From Streptomyces sp. HmicA12 (GTDB lineage Bacteria > Actinomycetota > Actinomycetes > Streptomycetales > Streptomycetaceae), in assembly GCF_000373565.1 (NCBI RefSeq), contig NZ_KB891815.1:1-64000 (forward strand): 64,000 nucleotides of DNA, written 5' to 3'. Made by a program: the position numbers and the translations under genes. Position 1 is the first letter of the stretch, and each line of letters begins with the position of its first letter. Under the pieces are notes generated by a model, which worked only from the letters and a program-made list of their open reading frames with translations, searched no databases and was not told the DNA's origin. Shown piece by piece: positions 33,268-41,945 of this stretch.

Positions 33268-35343
33268 ATGGCCGTCACCACCACCGCACCCACCACCCGT
33301 CCCCAGGTGGCCGCATCCCGTACGGGTGCGGCCGTGGTGACGACCGCGCTGCTCACCCTCGTCGCCGCCCTCGCGGCCGTCGACATCACCCAGGGCACGG
33401 CCGCCGTCGGCGCCCCCGAGGTCTGGAAGGCGCTCACCGGCCGGGCCGACACCGGTGACGCGTCCGTCGTCATCGCCTCCCGGCTGCCGAGGATGTGCGC
33501 AGGACTGCTCGTCGGCGCCCTCCTCGGCATGGCGGGCACCGCCCTGCAGAAGATCAGCCGCAACGTCATCGCCGCACCGGACACCCTTGCCGTCAACGCC
33601 GGTTCGTACCTCGCCCTCGGGCTCGCCGCCGTCACCGGGGCCTCGCTGCCGCTGGTCGCCTCGTCCGGTGTCGCCTTCGTCGGCGGGCTCGCGGCGGCGG
33701 CCGTCGTCCTCGGGCTCTCCGGCCTCGGCGCGGGCACCGTCCGCCTCGTCCTCGCGGGCAGCGCCCTCACCCTCGGCCTGGCCGCCGTCACCCAGGGGCT
33801 GATCCTGCTGTTCCCGCGGGAGACGGAGGGCCTGTACGCCTGGAACCAGGGCAGCATCGGGCAGAACGGCTTCGACGGCGTCCTGCAGATGGTGCCCGTC
33901 GGGCTCGTCGGCCTGCTCGGTCTGCTGCTGATCGCCCGCCGCGTCGACGCCCTGGCGCTCGGCGACGACGCGGCGCGTGGCGTCGGCGTCCCCGTCCGCT
34001 CCACCCGGATCATCGCCGTCGTCCTGTCCGCGCTGCTCTCCGCGGCCGCCGTCACCCTCGCGGGACCCATCGGGTTCGTCGGCCTGTGCGCGCCCGCCCT
34101 CGTACGCGCGCTCACCCGCAGGTTCCACGCGTTCACGAAGTCCCGTGCCGCGCTGGGGTTCGCGGGACTGACCGGCGCGGCCCTCGTCCTCGGCTCCGAC
34201 GTCCTGCTGCGCGCCCTCGTCGCGGCGGACACCGCCGTCGCGGTGCCCACCGGCGTCGTCACCAGCCTGGTCGGCGCCGTCTTCCTCGTCGTCATGGCGG
34301 CCCGGGTCCGGGACACCGGCGGAGCCGCCGCCGTCGACCGGATCCGCCTGCGCAGCCGGACGACCTTCGTCATCACGACCACGGCTCTGGTGGCCGTGAC
34401 CGTGGGTGTGGCGATCGCCGCGCTGTTGCTCGGAGACAGCAAGCTCCTGCTGGGTGACGTGGCCAACTGGGCGCAGGGCAGGGCCGGTCAGACCGTCTCC
34501 TTCGTCCTGGAGACCCGGCTGCCCCGGGTCGTCGCGGCCCTGCTCGCCGGCGCGGCGCTCGCCCTCGCCGGAACACTCATCCAGGCCGTGACCCGCAACC
34601 CCCTCGCCGAACCAGGGGTGTTGGGCGTCACCAACGGCGCGGCGGTGGGCGCGGTCCTGCTCGTCACGACGGTCCCGATGGCGGGGACGTGGAGCGTCGC
34701 CGGAGGAGCGTTCGCGGGCGCCGCGCTCAGCGCCGTGATCGTGTTCGGCCTCGCGGCGAAGGGCGGATTCCAGCAGAACCGCCTCGTCCTCGTCGGCTTC
34801 GGCGTCGCCACCGGGGCCGCGGCCCTGACCAGCCTCATGATCATCCTCACCGATCCGTTCAACGCGACGAAGGCCCTCACCTGGCTCGCCGGCTCCACGT
34901 ACGGGCGGACCCTGGCCGACTCGGCGCCGCTGGCCATCGTCCTCGTCGCGGGCATCGCCGTGGCGGTGAGCCGGCGCGGCGAGCTGGACCTGGTCGCGCT
35001 TGACGAGGACACCCCGCGCCTGCTCGGCCTGCCGCTGAGCCGCGCGCGCCTGGGCTTCCTCGTCCTCAGTGTCCTGCTCAGCGCCACCGCGGTCGCCGCC
35101 GCGGGCACGATCGGCTTCGTCGGCCTCGTCGCCCCGCACGCCGCCCGGGCCCTGGTCGGCCGCCGCCACGTCCGCGTCCTCCCGGTCGCCCTGCTCCTCG
35201 GCGCGTCCCTGGTCTGCACGGCGGACCTCCTGGGCCGCACCGTGATCGCACCGGCGCAGCTGGGCGCGGGCCTGATGACGGCCGTGATCGGGACGCCGTA
35301 CTTCCTGTATCTGCTGGCGCGGGGGAGGAGCGGCGGCCGCTGA
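33268..35343 (+). CDS. Fused FecCD-type siderophore permease (FhuB-like double permease), left copy
   Basis: A 691-residue protein made of two tandem FecCD permease halves. The first (about 15-345) has SRLPRMCAGLLVGALLGMAG and ALTLAGPIGFVGLCAPALVR is its ATPase-contact G-F-V-G-L region. The second (about 360-690) has TRLPRVVAALLAGAALALAG and TIGFVGLVAPHAARALVGRR. Together they give about 18-20 helices, so one polypeptide forms the whole channel, as in FhuB. It is the last gene of the iron operon. No downstream hairpin with a T-run is obvious before the idh leader. Confidence 0.93.
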   Translation: MAVTTTAPTTRPQVAASRTGAAVVTTALLTLVAALAAVDITQGTAAVGAPEVWKALTGRADTGDASVVIASRLPRMCAGLLVGALLGMAGTALQKISRNVIAAPDTLAVNAGSYLALGLAAVTGASLPLVASSGVAFVGGLAAAAVVLGLSGLGAGTVRLVLAGSALTLGLAAVTQGLILLFPRETEGLYAWNQGSIGQNGFDGVLQMVPVGLVGLLGLLLIARRVDALALGDDAARGVGVPVRSTRIIAVVLSALLSAAAVTLAGPIGFVGLCAPALVRALTRRFHAFTKSRAALGFAGLTGAALVLGSDVLLRALVAADTAVAVPTGVVTSLVGAVFLVVMAARVRDTGGAAAVDRIRLRSRTTFVITTTALVAVTVGVAIAALLLGDSKLLLGDVANWAQGRAGQTVSFVLETRLPRVVAALLAGAALALAGTLIQAVTRNPLAEPGVLGVTNGAAVGAVLLVTTVPMAGTWSVAGGAFAGAALSAVIVFGLAAKGGFQQNRLVLVGFGVATGAAALTSLMIILTDPFNATKALTWLAGSTYGRTLADSAPLAIVLVAGIAVAVSRRGELDLVALDEDTPRLLGLPLSRARLGFLVLSVLLSATAVAAAGTIGFVGLVAPHAARALVGRRHVRVLPVALLLGASLVCTADLLGRTVIAPAQLGAGLMTAVIGTPYFLYLLARGRSGGR

Positions 35344-35424
35344 GGCGGCACGTCGGAGGGCCCGGGAACGGGCCCTCGCGATCTTGACCGGGCCCCTTTC
35401 GAAGATGACCCGGTCACGAGATAT

Positions 35425-35436
35425 CTTGATGTCGAG
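35425..35436. promoter_or_regulatory. Imperfect dyad in the idh leader, left copy
   Basis: CTTGATGTCGAG, an imperfect inverted repeat in an AT-rich patch about 60 bp before the idh start. It could be a promoter element or regulator site. Support is only its position and base composition. Confidence 0.35.
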
Positions 35437-35495
35437 CAATATTGAGCAGACTGAGAAACACTGCCGACGATGGAAGACGTGGAGCGGAGCCCCCG

Positions 35496-37715
35496 GTGAC
35501 TGACTCGACCATTATTTACACGCACACTGACGAGGCCCCGGCCCTCGCGACGTACTCCTTCCTGCCCGTCATCGAGGCCTACGCGTCCACCGCCGGTGTG
35601 CGCGTGGAGACCCGTGACATCTCGCTGGCCGGCCGCATCATCGCCGCCTTCCCCGAGCACCTCAACGAGGACCAGCGCATCGCCGACGCGCTGGCCGAGC
35701 TCGGCGAGCTGGCCAAGACGCCGCAGGCGAACATCATCAAGCTGCCGAACATCTCGGCGTCCATCCCGCAGCTCAAGGCCGCCGTCGCCGAGCTGCAGGA
35801 GCAGGGCTACGCGCTGCCCGCGTACCCGGACGAGCCGAAGACCGACGAGGAGCGCGAGATCCGCGCCCGCTACGACAAGATCAAGGGTTCCGCCGTGAAC
35901 CCGGTCCTGCGTGAGGGCAACTCGGACCGCCGCGCCCCCGCCTCGGTGAAGAACTACGCCAAGGCGCACCCGCACCGCATGGGCGCCTGGACCGCCGAGT
36001 CCAAGACCAACGTCGCCACGATGGGCGAGAACGACTTCCGCTCCACCGAGAAGTCCGCCACCGTCGCCGCCGACGACGCCCTGCGCATCGAGCTGGTCGC
36101 CGACAACGGCACCACCACCGTGCTGCGCGAGTCCGTACCGGTCCTCGCCGGTGAGGTCGTCGACGCCTCCGTGCTGCGCGTCGCCGCCCTGCGCGAGTTC
36201 CTGACCGCCCAGGTCGCCCGCGCCAAGGAAGAGGGTGTGCTGTTCTCCGCGCACCTGAAGGCCACCATGATGAAGGTCTCCGACCCGATCATCTTCGGCC
36301 ACGTCGTGCGCGCCTTCTTCCCGGAGACCTTCGCCCGCTTCGGCGGCGACCTGGCCGCCGCCGGCCTGACCCCGAACGACGGTCTGGGCGGCATCTACAA
36401 GGGCCTCGAGTCGCTCGCGAACGGCGCCGACATCAAGGCATCCTTCGAGGCCGAGCTGGCCGCGGGCCCGGAGCTCGCCATGGTCGACTCCGACCGCGGC
36501 ATCACCAACCTGCACGTCCCGTCCGACGTCATCATCGACGCCTCCATGCCGGCGATGATCCGCACCTCGGGCCACATGTGGGACAAGGACGGCAACGAGG
36601 CCGACACCCTCGCCGTCATCCCGGACTCCTCCTACGCCGGCGTGTACCAGGCCGTCATCGAGGACTGCCGCGCCCACGGCGCCTACGACCCGTCGACCAT
36701 GGGCTCCGTCCCGAACGTCGGCCTCATGGCGCAGAAGGCCGAGGAGTACGGCTCCCACGACAAGACCTTCGAGATCCCCTCCACCGGCACCGTCCGCCTG
36801 GTCAACAAGGCCGGCGACGTCGTCCTGGAGCAGGCCGTCTCCGAGGGCGACATCTTCCGCGCCTGCCAGACCAAGGACGCCCCGATCAAGGACTGGGTCA
36901 AGCTCGCCGTCACGCGCGCCCGCGCCACCGGCGACCCGGCCGTGTTCTGGCTGGACGAGGGCCGTGCCCACGACGCCCAGCTGATCAAGAAGGTCGAGGC
37001 GTACCTGCCGGAGTTCGACACCGAGGGCCTGGACATCCGGATCCTCGACCCGGAGGCCGCCACCAAGCTGTCGGTCGAGCGCATCCGCGAGGGCCTGAAC
37101 ACCATCTCGGTGACCGGCAACGTGCTGCGTGACTACCTGACCGACCTCTTCCCCATCCTGGAGCTGGGCACCAGCGCCAAGATGCTGTCGGTCGTCCCGC
37201 TGATGAACGGCGGCGGCCTCTTCGAGACGGGCGCCGGCGGCTCCGCCCCGAAGCACGTCCAGCAGCTGGTCAAGGAGAACTACCTGCGCTGGGACTCCCT
37301 CGGTGAGTTCCTCGCCCTGGCCGTCTCCTTCGAGCACCTCGCCACCACCACGGACAACGCCCGTGCCAAGGTCCTCGGCGAGACCCTCGACCGCGCCACC
37401 GGCACGTTCCTCAACGAGGACAAGTCGCCGACCCGTCGCCTCGGCGGCATCGACAACCGCGGCAGCCACTTCTACGTCGCCCTGTACTGGGCCCAGGAGC
37501 TGGCCAAGCAGACCGCGGACGCCGAGCTCGCGAAGGCCTTCGCGCCGCTCGCCGAGACGCTCGCCGGCAACGAGCAGAAGATCGTCGACGAGCTCATCGC
37601 GGTCCAGGGCTCGCCGGCCGACATCGGCGGCTACTTCCAGCCCGACCCGGCCAAGGCCGACAAGGTGATGCGCCCGTCGCAGACCCTGAACGAGGCCCTC
37701 GCCTCCCTCGCCTGA
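35496..37715 (+). CDS. idh: NADP-dependent isocitrate dehydrogenase, monomeric type, left copy
   Basis: A 739-residue protein, the length expected for the monomeric (~80 kDa) isocitrate dehydrogenases of Streptomyces, Corynebacterium and Azotobacter. It converts isocitrate and NADP+ to 2-oxoglutarate, CO2 and NADPH in the TCA cycle. Family segments seen are IIYTHTDEAPALATYSFLPV, NPVLREGNSDRRAPASVKNY (substrate loop), HLKATMMKVSDPIIFGHVVR, DNRGSHFYVALYWAQELA and the C-terminal FQPDPAKADKVMRPSQTLNE. I chose GTG at 35496; in-frame codons upstream to 35442 are leader. It is a housekeeping gene, so a doubled copy would be notable. Confidence 0.96.
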   Translation: MTDSTIIYTHTDEAPALATYSFLPVIEAYASTAGVRVETRDISLAGRIIAAFPEHLNEDQRIADALAELGELAKTPQANIIKLPNISASIPQLKAAVAELQEQGYALPAYPDEPKTDEEREIRARYDKIKGSAVNPVLREGNSDRRAPASVKNYAKAHPHRMGAWTAESKTNVATMGENDFRSTEKSATVAADDALRIELVADNGTTTVLRESVPVLAGEVVDASVLRVAALREFLTAQVARAKEEGVLFSAHLKATMMKVSDPIIFGHVVRAFFPETFARFGGDLAAAGLTPNDGLGGIYKGLESLANGADIKASFEAELAAGPELAMVDSDRGITNLHVPSDVIIDASMPAMIRTSGHMWDKDGNEADTLAVIPDSSYAGVYQAVIEDCRAHGAYDPSTMGSVPNVGLMAQKAEEYGSHDKTFEIPSTGTVRLVNKAGDVVLEQAVSEGDIFRACQTKDAPIKDWVKLAVTRARATGDPAVFWLDEGRAHDAQLIKKVEAYLPEFDTEGLDIRILDPEAATKLSVERIREGLNTISVTGNVLRDYLTDLFPILELGTSAKMLSVVPLMNGGGLFETGAGGSAPKHVQQLVKENYLRWDSLGEFLALAVSFEHLATTTDNARAKVLGETLDRATGTFLNEDKSPTRRLGGIDNRGSHFYVALYWAQELAKQTADAELAKAFAPLAETLAGNEQKIVDELIAVQGSPADIGGYFQPDPAKADKVMRPSQTLNEALASLA

Positions 37716-37729
37716 TCCCACGCGGGCTC

Positions 37730-37766
37730 CACTGCCCCGGCCGGCCTCGCGCCGACCGGGGCAGTG
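37730..37766 (+). terminator. Terminator of idh, left copy
   Basis: CACTGCCCCGG and CCGGGGCAGTG form a perfect 11-bp outer stem extended inwards by GGC/GCC pairs, 14 bp after the idh stop. There is no T-tract, which is common for Streptomyces terminators. Confidence 0.78.
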
Positions 37767-37838
37767 TGCTGTTCGCGCAGCGCCGAAGCGGCCGCAATTG
37801 ATGCTCTTCACATGCGCTGACCTGGGTAGGCTGCGTCG

Positions 37839-39803
37839 ATGAGCACTCTGGATGACGCACGCGCGGGCATGGACCCGGCGATCCGACCGCAGGACGACCT
37901 CTTCGGCCACGTCAACGGCCACTGGCTGGCGACCGAGCCGATCCCCGACGACCGCTCCAGCTGGGGCCCCTTCGTGCAGCTCGTGGACGTCGCCGAGCAG
38001 CAGGTGAAGGAGATCATCCAGGACATCGCCGCGGGTGGCCCCACCAGCCTGGACGCGGACGAGGCGCGCAAGATCGCCGACCTGTACGCGTCGTTCATGG
38101 ACGAGGAGGCCGTCGAGGCGCGCGGTCTCGACCCGGTGCGTCCGCTGCTCGCCGAGGTCGCGGCCCTCACCGACGTGCGGCAGCTGGCCGGCTTCATCGG
38201 CCGTTTCGAGCGCACCGGCGGCTCCGGCCTGTTCGGCTCGTACATCGACTCCGACGACCGCGACTCGGACCGTTACCTCTACAACATCCTCCAGGGCGGC
38301 CTCGGCCTGCCCGACGAGTCGTACTACCGCGACGAGAAGTTCGCCGAGACCCGCGAGAAGTACGAGACGTACCTCACCGAGCTGTTCCGGCTCGGCGAGC
38401 ACGCCGACCCGGCCGCCGCCGCGCGCACCGTCCTCGCCCTGGAGACCCGGCTCGCCGAGGGCCACTGGGAGCGGGCCGAGACGCGGGACGTGCAGAAGAC
38501 GTACAACCTCACGACCTTCGACGAACTCACCGCGCTGGCCCCGGCGTTCGACTGGCGCGCCTACGTCGACGCGCTCGGCGGCACCGACGCCACCCTCGCC
38601 CAGTCGTGCGTGCGTCAGCCCTCCTACCTCGCGCACCTGTCGACGGTCCTCGCCGAGACGCCGGTCGAGCAGTGGCGCGACTGGCTGCTCGCCCGCGTGC
38701 TGCGCGTCAGCGCCCCTTACCTGTCCTCCGCGTTCGTGAACAACAACTTCGAGTTCTACGGGCGCACCCTGAACGGCACCCCCGAACTGCGTGCCCGCTG
38801 GAAGCGTGCCGTCGCCTTCGTCGAGGGCGCCATGGGCGAGGCCGTCGGCAAGGAGTACGTGGCCCGGCACTTCCCGCCGGCCTCCAAGGCCCTGATGGAC
38901 GAGCTGGTCGCCAACCTCCTGGAGGCCTACCGCCAGTCCATCGGCGCCCTCGACTGGATGACGGACGAGACGAAGGAGCGGGCGTACGAGAAGCTCGCCA
39001 CGTTCCGCCCGAAGATCGGCTACCCGGACGCGTTCCGCGACTACTCCGCGCTGAGCGCCGTCCCCGACGACCTGCTCGCCAACGCCTACGCGGCCGACGC
39101 CTTCGAGCACGACCGGCAGATGGCGAAGATCGGCGCGCCGGTCGACCGCGACGAGTGGTTCATGCTGCCGCAGACCGTGAACGCGTACTACAACCCGGGA
39201 ACGAACGAGATCTGCTTCCCGGCAGGCATCCTGCAGAAGCCGTTCTTCTCGCCGGAGGCGGACGCCGCCGAGAACTACGGCGGCATCGGATCCGTCATCG
39301 GCCACGAGATCGGCCACGGCTTCGACGACCAGGGCGCGCAGTACGACGGCCGGGGCAACCTGAACGACTGGTGGACCGCCGACGACAAGGCCGCCTTCGA
39401 GTCGAAGTCCAAGGCGCTCATCAAGCAGTACGACGCTTTCGAGCCGCGCAACCTGCCGGGCGAGCACGTCAACGGCTCGCTCACCGTCGGCGAGAACATC
39501 GGCGACCTCGGCGGTCTGACCATCGGCCACACCGCCTACCTGATCGCGCTCGCCGGGGCCGACGTGCCGGTCGACGACGAGGGTGTCAGCGGCTCGCAGC
39601 GGCTGTTCCTGAACTGGGCCTACTGCTGGCGCACCAAGCGGCGCAAGGAGCAGGAGCAGCAGTACCTGACGATCGACCCGCACTCGCCGCCGGAGTTCCG
39701 GGCCAACATCGTGCGGAACCTGGACGAGTTCCACGAGGCGTTCGCCACGGAGGCGGGGGACGGGCTGTGGCTCGACCCGGCCGAGCGGGTGCGGATCTGG
39801 TGA
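37839..39803 (+). CDS. M13-family zinc metallopeptidase (neprilysin/PepO-like), left copy
   Basis: A 654-residue M13 peptidase. The zinc site is HEIGH at residues 489-493, with the third ligand E552 in ENIGDLGG. The substrate-binding NAYYNPGTNEICFPAGILQ (about 448-466) and the C-terminal LDPAERVRIW are diagnostic. No signal peptide or membrane anchor is seen, unlike mammalian neprilysin, so it should be an intracellular oligopeptidase. The ATG at 37839 is 123 bp after idh. Its stop codon abuts the central palindrome, and the second copy converges on it from the other side. Confidence 0.95.
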   Translation: MSTLDDARAGMDPAIRPQDDLFGHVNGHWLATEPIPDDRSSWGPFVQLVDVAEQQVKEIIQDIAAGGPTSLDADEARKIADLYASFMDEEAVEARGLDPVRPLLAEVAALTDVRQLAGFIGRFERTGGSGLFGSYIDSDDRDSDRYLYNILQGGLGLPDESYYRDEKFAETREKYETYLTELFRLGEHADPAAAARTVLALETRLAEGHWERAETRDVQKTYNLTTFDELTALAPAFDWRAYVDALGGTDATLAQSCVRQPSYLAHLSTVLAETPVEQWRDWLLARVLRVSAPYLSSAFVNNNFEFYGRTLNGTPELRARWKRAVAFVEGAMGEAVGKEYVARHFPPASKALMDELVANLLEAYRQSIGALDWMTDETKERAYEKLATFRPKIGYPDAFRDYSALSAVPDDLLANAYAADAFEHDRQMAKIGAPVDRDEWFMLPQTVNAYYNPGTNEICFPAGILQKPFFSPEADAAENYGGIGSVIGHEIGHGFDDQGAQYDGRGNLNDWWTADDKAAFESKSKALIKQYDAFEPRNLPGEHVNGSLTVGENIGDLGGLTIGHTAYLIALAGADVPVDDEGVSGSQRLFLNWAYCWRTKRRKEQEQQYLTIDPHSPPEFRANIVRNLDEFHEAFATEAGDGLWLDPAERVRIW

Positions 39804-39857
39804 TTTCGGTTCGGCGGGGTCGAGCGGCGCGCGCCGCTCGACCCCGCCGAACCGAAA
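39804..39857. repeat. Zero-loop 54-nt palindrome at the symmetry axis, between two convergent stop codons
   Basis: The 54 nt between the stop codons of the two M13 peptidase copies form a perfect palindrome, with the axis in an alternating GC core. As RNA it would be a very strong GC-rich hairpin able to act as a bidirectional terminator. Part of it may be the natural terminator of the single-copy peptidase gene. The 44-nt zero-loop palindrome at 3834-3877 shows that this genome has such structures normally. It may therefore be the point where a polymerase or read folded back. Confidence 0.8.
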
Positions 39858-41822
39858 TCACCAGATCCGCACCCGCTCGGCCGGGTCGAGCCACAGCCCG
39901 TCCCCCGCCTCCGTGGCGAACGCCTCGTGGAACTCGTCCAGGTTCCGCACGATGTTGGCCCGGAACTCCGGCGGCGAGTGCGGGTCGATCGTCAGGTACT
40001 GCTGCTCCTGCTCCTTGCGCCGCTTGGTGCGCCAGCAGTAGGCCCAGTTCAGGAACAGCCGCTGCGAGCCGCTGACACCCTCGTCGTCGACCGGCACGTC
40101 GGCCCCGGCGAGCGCGATCAGGTAGGCGGTGTGGCCGATGGTCAGACCGCCGAGGTCGCCGATGTTCTCGCCGACGGTGAGCGAGCCGTTGACGTGCTCG
40201 CCCGGCAGGTTGCGCGGCTCGAAAGCGTCGTACTGCTTGATGAGCGCCTTGGACTTCGACTCGAAGGCGGCCTTGTCGTCGGCGGTCCACCAGTCGTTCA
40301 GGTTGCCCCGGCCGTCGTACTGCGCGCCCTGGTCGTCGAAGCCGTGGCCGATCTCGTGGCCGATGACGGATCCGATGCCGCCGTAGTTCTCGGCGGCGTC
40401 CGCCTCCGGCGAGAAGAACGGCTTCTGCAGGATGCCTGCCGGGAAGCAGATCTCGTTCGTTCCCGGGTTGTAGTACGCGTTCACGGTCTGCGGCAGCATG
40501 AACCACTCGTCGCGGTCGACCGGCGCGCCGATCTTCGCCATCTGCCGGTCGTGCTCGAAGGCGTCGGCCGCGTAGGCGTTGGCGAGCAGGTCGTCGGGGA
40601 CGGCGCTCAGCGCGGAGTAGTCGCGGAACGCGTCCGGGTAGCCGATCTTCGGGCGGAACGTGGCGAGCTTCTCGTACGCCCGCTCCTTCGTCTCGTCCGT
40701 CATCCAGTCGAGGGCGCCGATGGACTGGCGGTAGGCCTCCAGGAGGTTGGCGACCAGCTCGTCCATCAGGGCCTTGGAGGCCGGCGGGAAGTGCCGGGCC
40801 ACGTACTCCTTGCCGACGGCCTCGCCCATGGCGCCCTCGACGAAGGCGACGGCACGCTTCCAGCGGGCACGCAGTTCGGGGGTGCCGTTCAGGGTGCGCC
40901 CGTAGAACTCGAAGTTGTTGTTCACGAACGCGGAGGACAGGTAAGGGGCGCTGACGCGCAGCACGCGGGCGAGCAGCCAGTCGCGCCACTGCTCGACCGG
41001 CGTCTCGGCGAGGACCGTCGACAGGTGCGCGAGGTAGGAGGGCTGACGCACGCACGACTGGGCGAGGGTGGCGTCGGTGCCGCCGAGCGCGTCGACGTAG
41101 GCGCGCCAGTCGAACGCCGGGGCCAGCGCGGTGAGTTCGTCGAAGGTCGTGAGGTTGTACGTCTTCTGCACGTCCCGCGTCTCGGCCCGCTCCCAGTGGC
41201 CCTCGGCGAGCCGGGTCTCCAGGGCGAGGACGGTGCGCGCGGCGGCGGCCGGGTCGGCGTGCTCGCCGAGCCGGAACAGCTCGGTGAGGTACGTCTCGTA
41301 CTTCTCGCGGGTCTCGGCGAACTTCTCGTCGCGGTAGTACGACTCGTCGGGCAGGCCGAGGCCGCCCTGGAGGATGTTGTAGAGGTAACGGTCCGAGTCG
41401 CGGTCGTCGGAGTCGATGTACGAGCCGAACAGGCCGGAGCCGCCGGTGCGCTCGAAACGGCCGATGAAGCCGGCCAGCTGCCGCACGTCGGTGAGGGCCG
41501 CGACCTCGGCGAGCAGCGGACGCACCGGGTCGAGACCGCGCGCCTCGACGGCCTCCTCGTCCATGAACGACGCGTACAGGTCGGCGATCTTGCGCGCCTC
41601 GTCCGCGTCCAGGCTGGTGGGGCCACCCGCGGCGATGTCCTGGATGATCTCCTTCACCTGCTGCTCGGCGACGTCCACGAGCTGCACGAAGGGGCCCCAG
41701 CTGGAGCGGTCGTCGGGGATCGGCTCGGTCGCCAGCCAGTGGCCGTTGACGTGGCCGAAGAGGTCGTCCTGCGGTCGGATCGCCGGGTCCATGCCCGCGC
41801 GTGCGTCATCCAGAGTGCTCAT
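39858..41822 (-). CDS. M13-family zinc metallopeptidase, right copy
   Basis: Identical in all 654 residues to the copy ending at 39803, with HEIGH and ENIGD intact. The two stop codons are 54 nt apart and face each other. If the repeat is real, transcripts from both copies share the central hairpin as terminator, and read-through would make double-stranded RNA across the whole arm. Confidence 0.93.
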   Translation of the reverse strand: MSTLDDARAGMDPAIRPQDDLFGHVNGHWLATEPIPDDRSSWGPFVQLVDVAEQQVKEIIQDIAAGGPTSLDADEARKIADLYASFMDEEAVEARGLDPVRPLLAEVAALTDVRQLAGFIGRFERTGGSGLFGSYIDSDDRDSDRYLYNILQGGLGLPDESYYRDEKFAETREKYETYLTELFRLGEHADPAAAARTVLALETRLAEGHWERAETRDVQKTYNLTTFDELTALAPAFDWRAYVDALGGTDATLAQSCVRQPSYLAHLSTVLAETPVEQWRDWLLARVLRVSAPYLSSAFVNNNFEFYGRTLNGTPELRARWKRAVAFVEGAMGEAVGKEYVARHFPPASKALMDELVANLLEAYRQSIGALDWMTDETKERAYEKLATFRPKIGYPDAFRDYSALSAVPDDLLANAYAADAFEHDRQMAKIGAPVDRDEWFMLPQTVNAYYNPGTNEICFPAGILQKPFFSPEADAAENYGGIGSVIGHEIGHGFDDQGAQYDGRGNLNDWWTADDKAAFESKSKALIKQYDAFEPRNLPGEHVNGSLTVGENIGDLGGLTIGHTAYLIALAGADVPVDDEGVSGSQRLFLNWAYCWRTKRRKEQEQQYLTIDPHSPPEFRANIVRNLDEFHEAFATEAGDGLWLDPAERVRIW

Positions 41823-41894
41823 CGACGCAGCCTACCCAGGTCAGCGCATGTGAAGAGCATCAATTGCGGCCGCTTCGGCGCTGCGCGAACAGCA

Positions 41895-41931
41895 CACTGC
41901 CCCGGTCGGCGCGAGGCCGGCCGGGGCAGTG
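41895..41931 (-). terminator. Terminator of idh, right copy
   Basis: Mirror of the hairpin at 37730-37766: CACTGCCCCGG/CCGGGGCAGTG outer stem directly after the idh stop. Confidence 0.76.
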
Positions 41932-41945
41932 GAGCCCGCGTGGGA

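Larger units (their letters stand above)
15661..39830. repeat. Left arm of giant perfect inverted repeat
   Basis: Each base here has its complement at 79661 minus its position in the right arm. Every gene from the S1 protease to the M13 peptidase recurs at the mirrored position on the other strand with identical length and protein sequence. Intergenic stretches checked by eye (iron box, lacI/oxidoreductase gap, region before the secreted protein, idh leader) are also exact complements. I found no mismatch, but I could not align all 24 kb base by base. The left limit is only the mirror of the window end, so the true arm may be longer. Confidence 0.97.

Noticed and set aside
34488..39734. A 1748-codon open frame antisense to M13, idh and the permease (mirrored at 39927-45173)
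   Set aside because: Same reason: it spans three real genes and an intergenic region, with codon-position bias belonging to the sense genes.
39804..39857. Central palindrome as a fused Streptomyces telomere
   Set aside because: Conserved Streptomyces telomeres have a series of palindromes with characteristic loops. Here there is a single palindrome immediately flanked by coding sequence, and no telomere-associated genes nearby.
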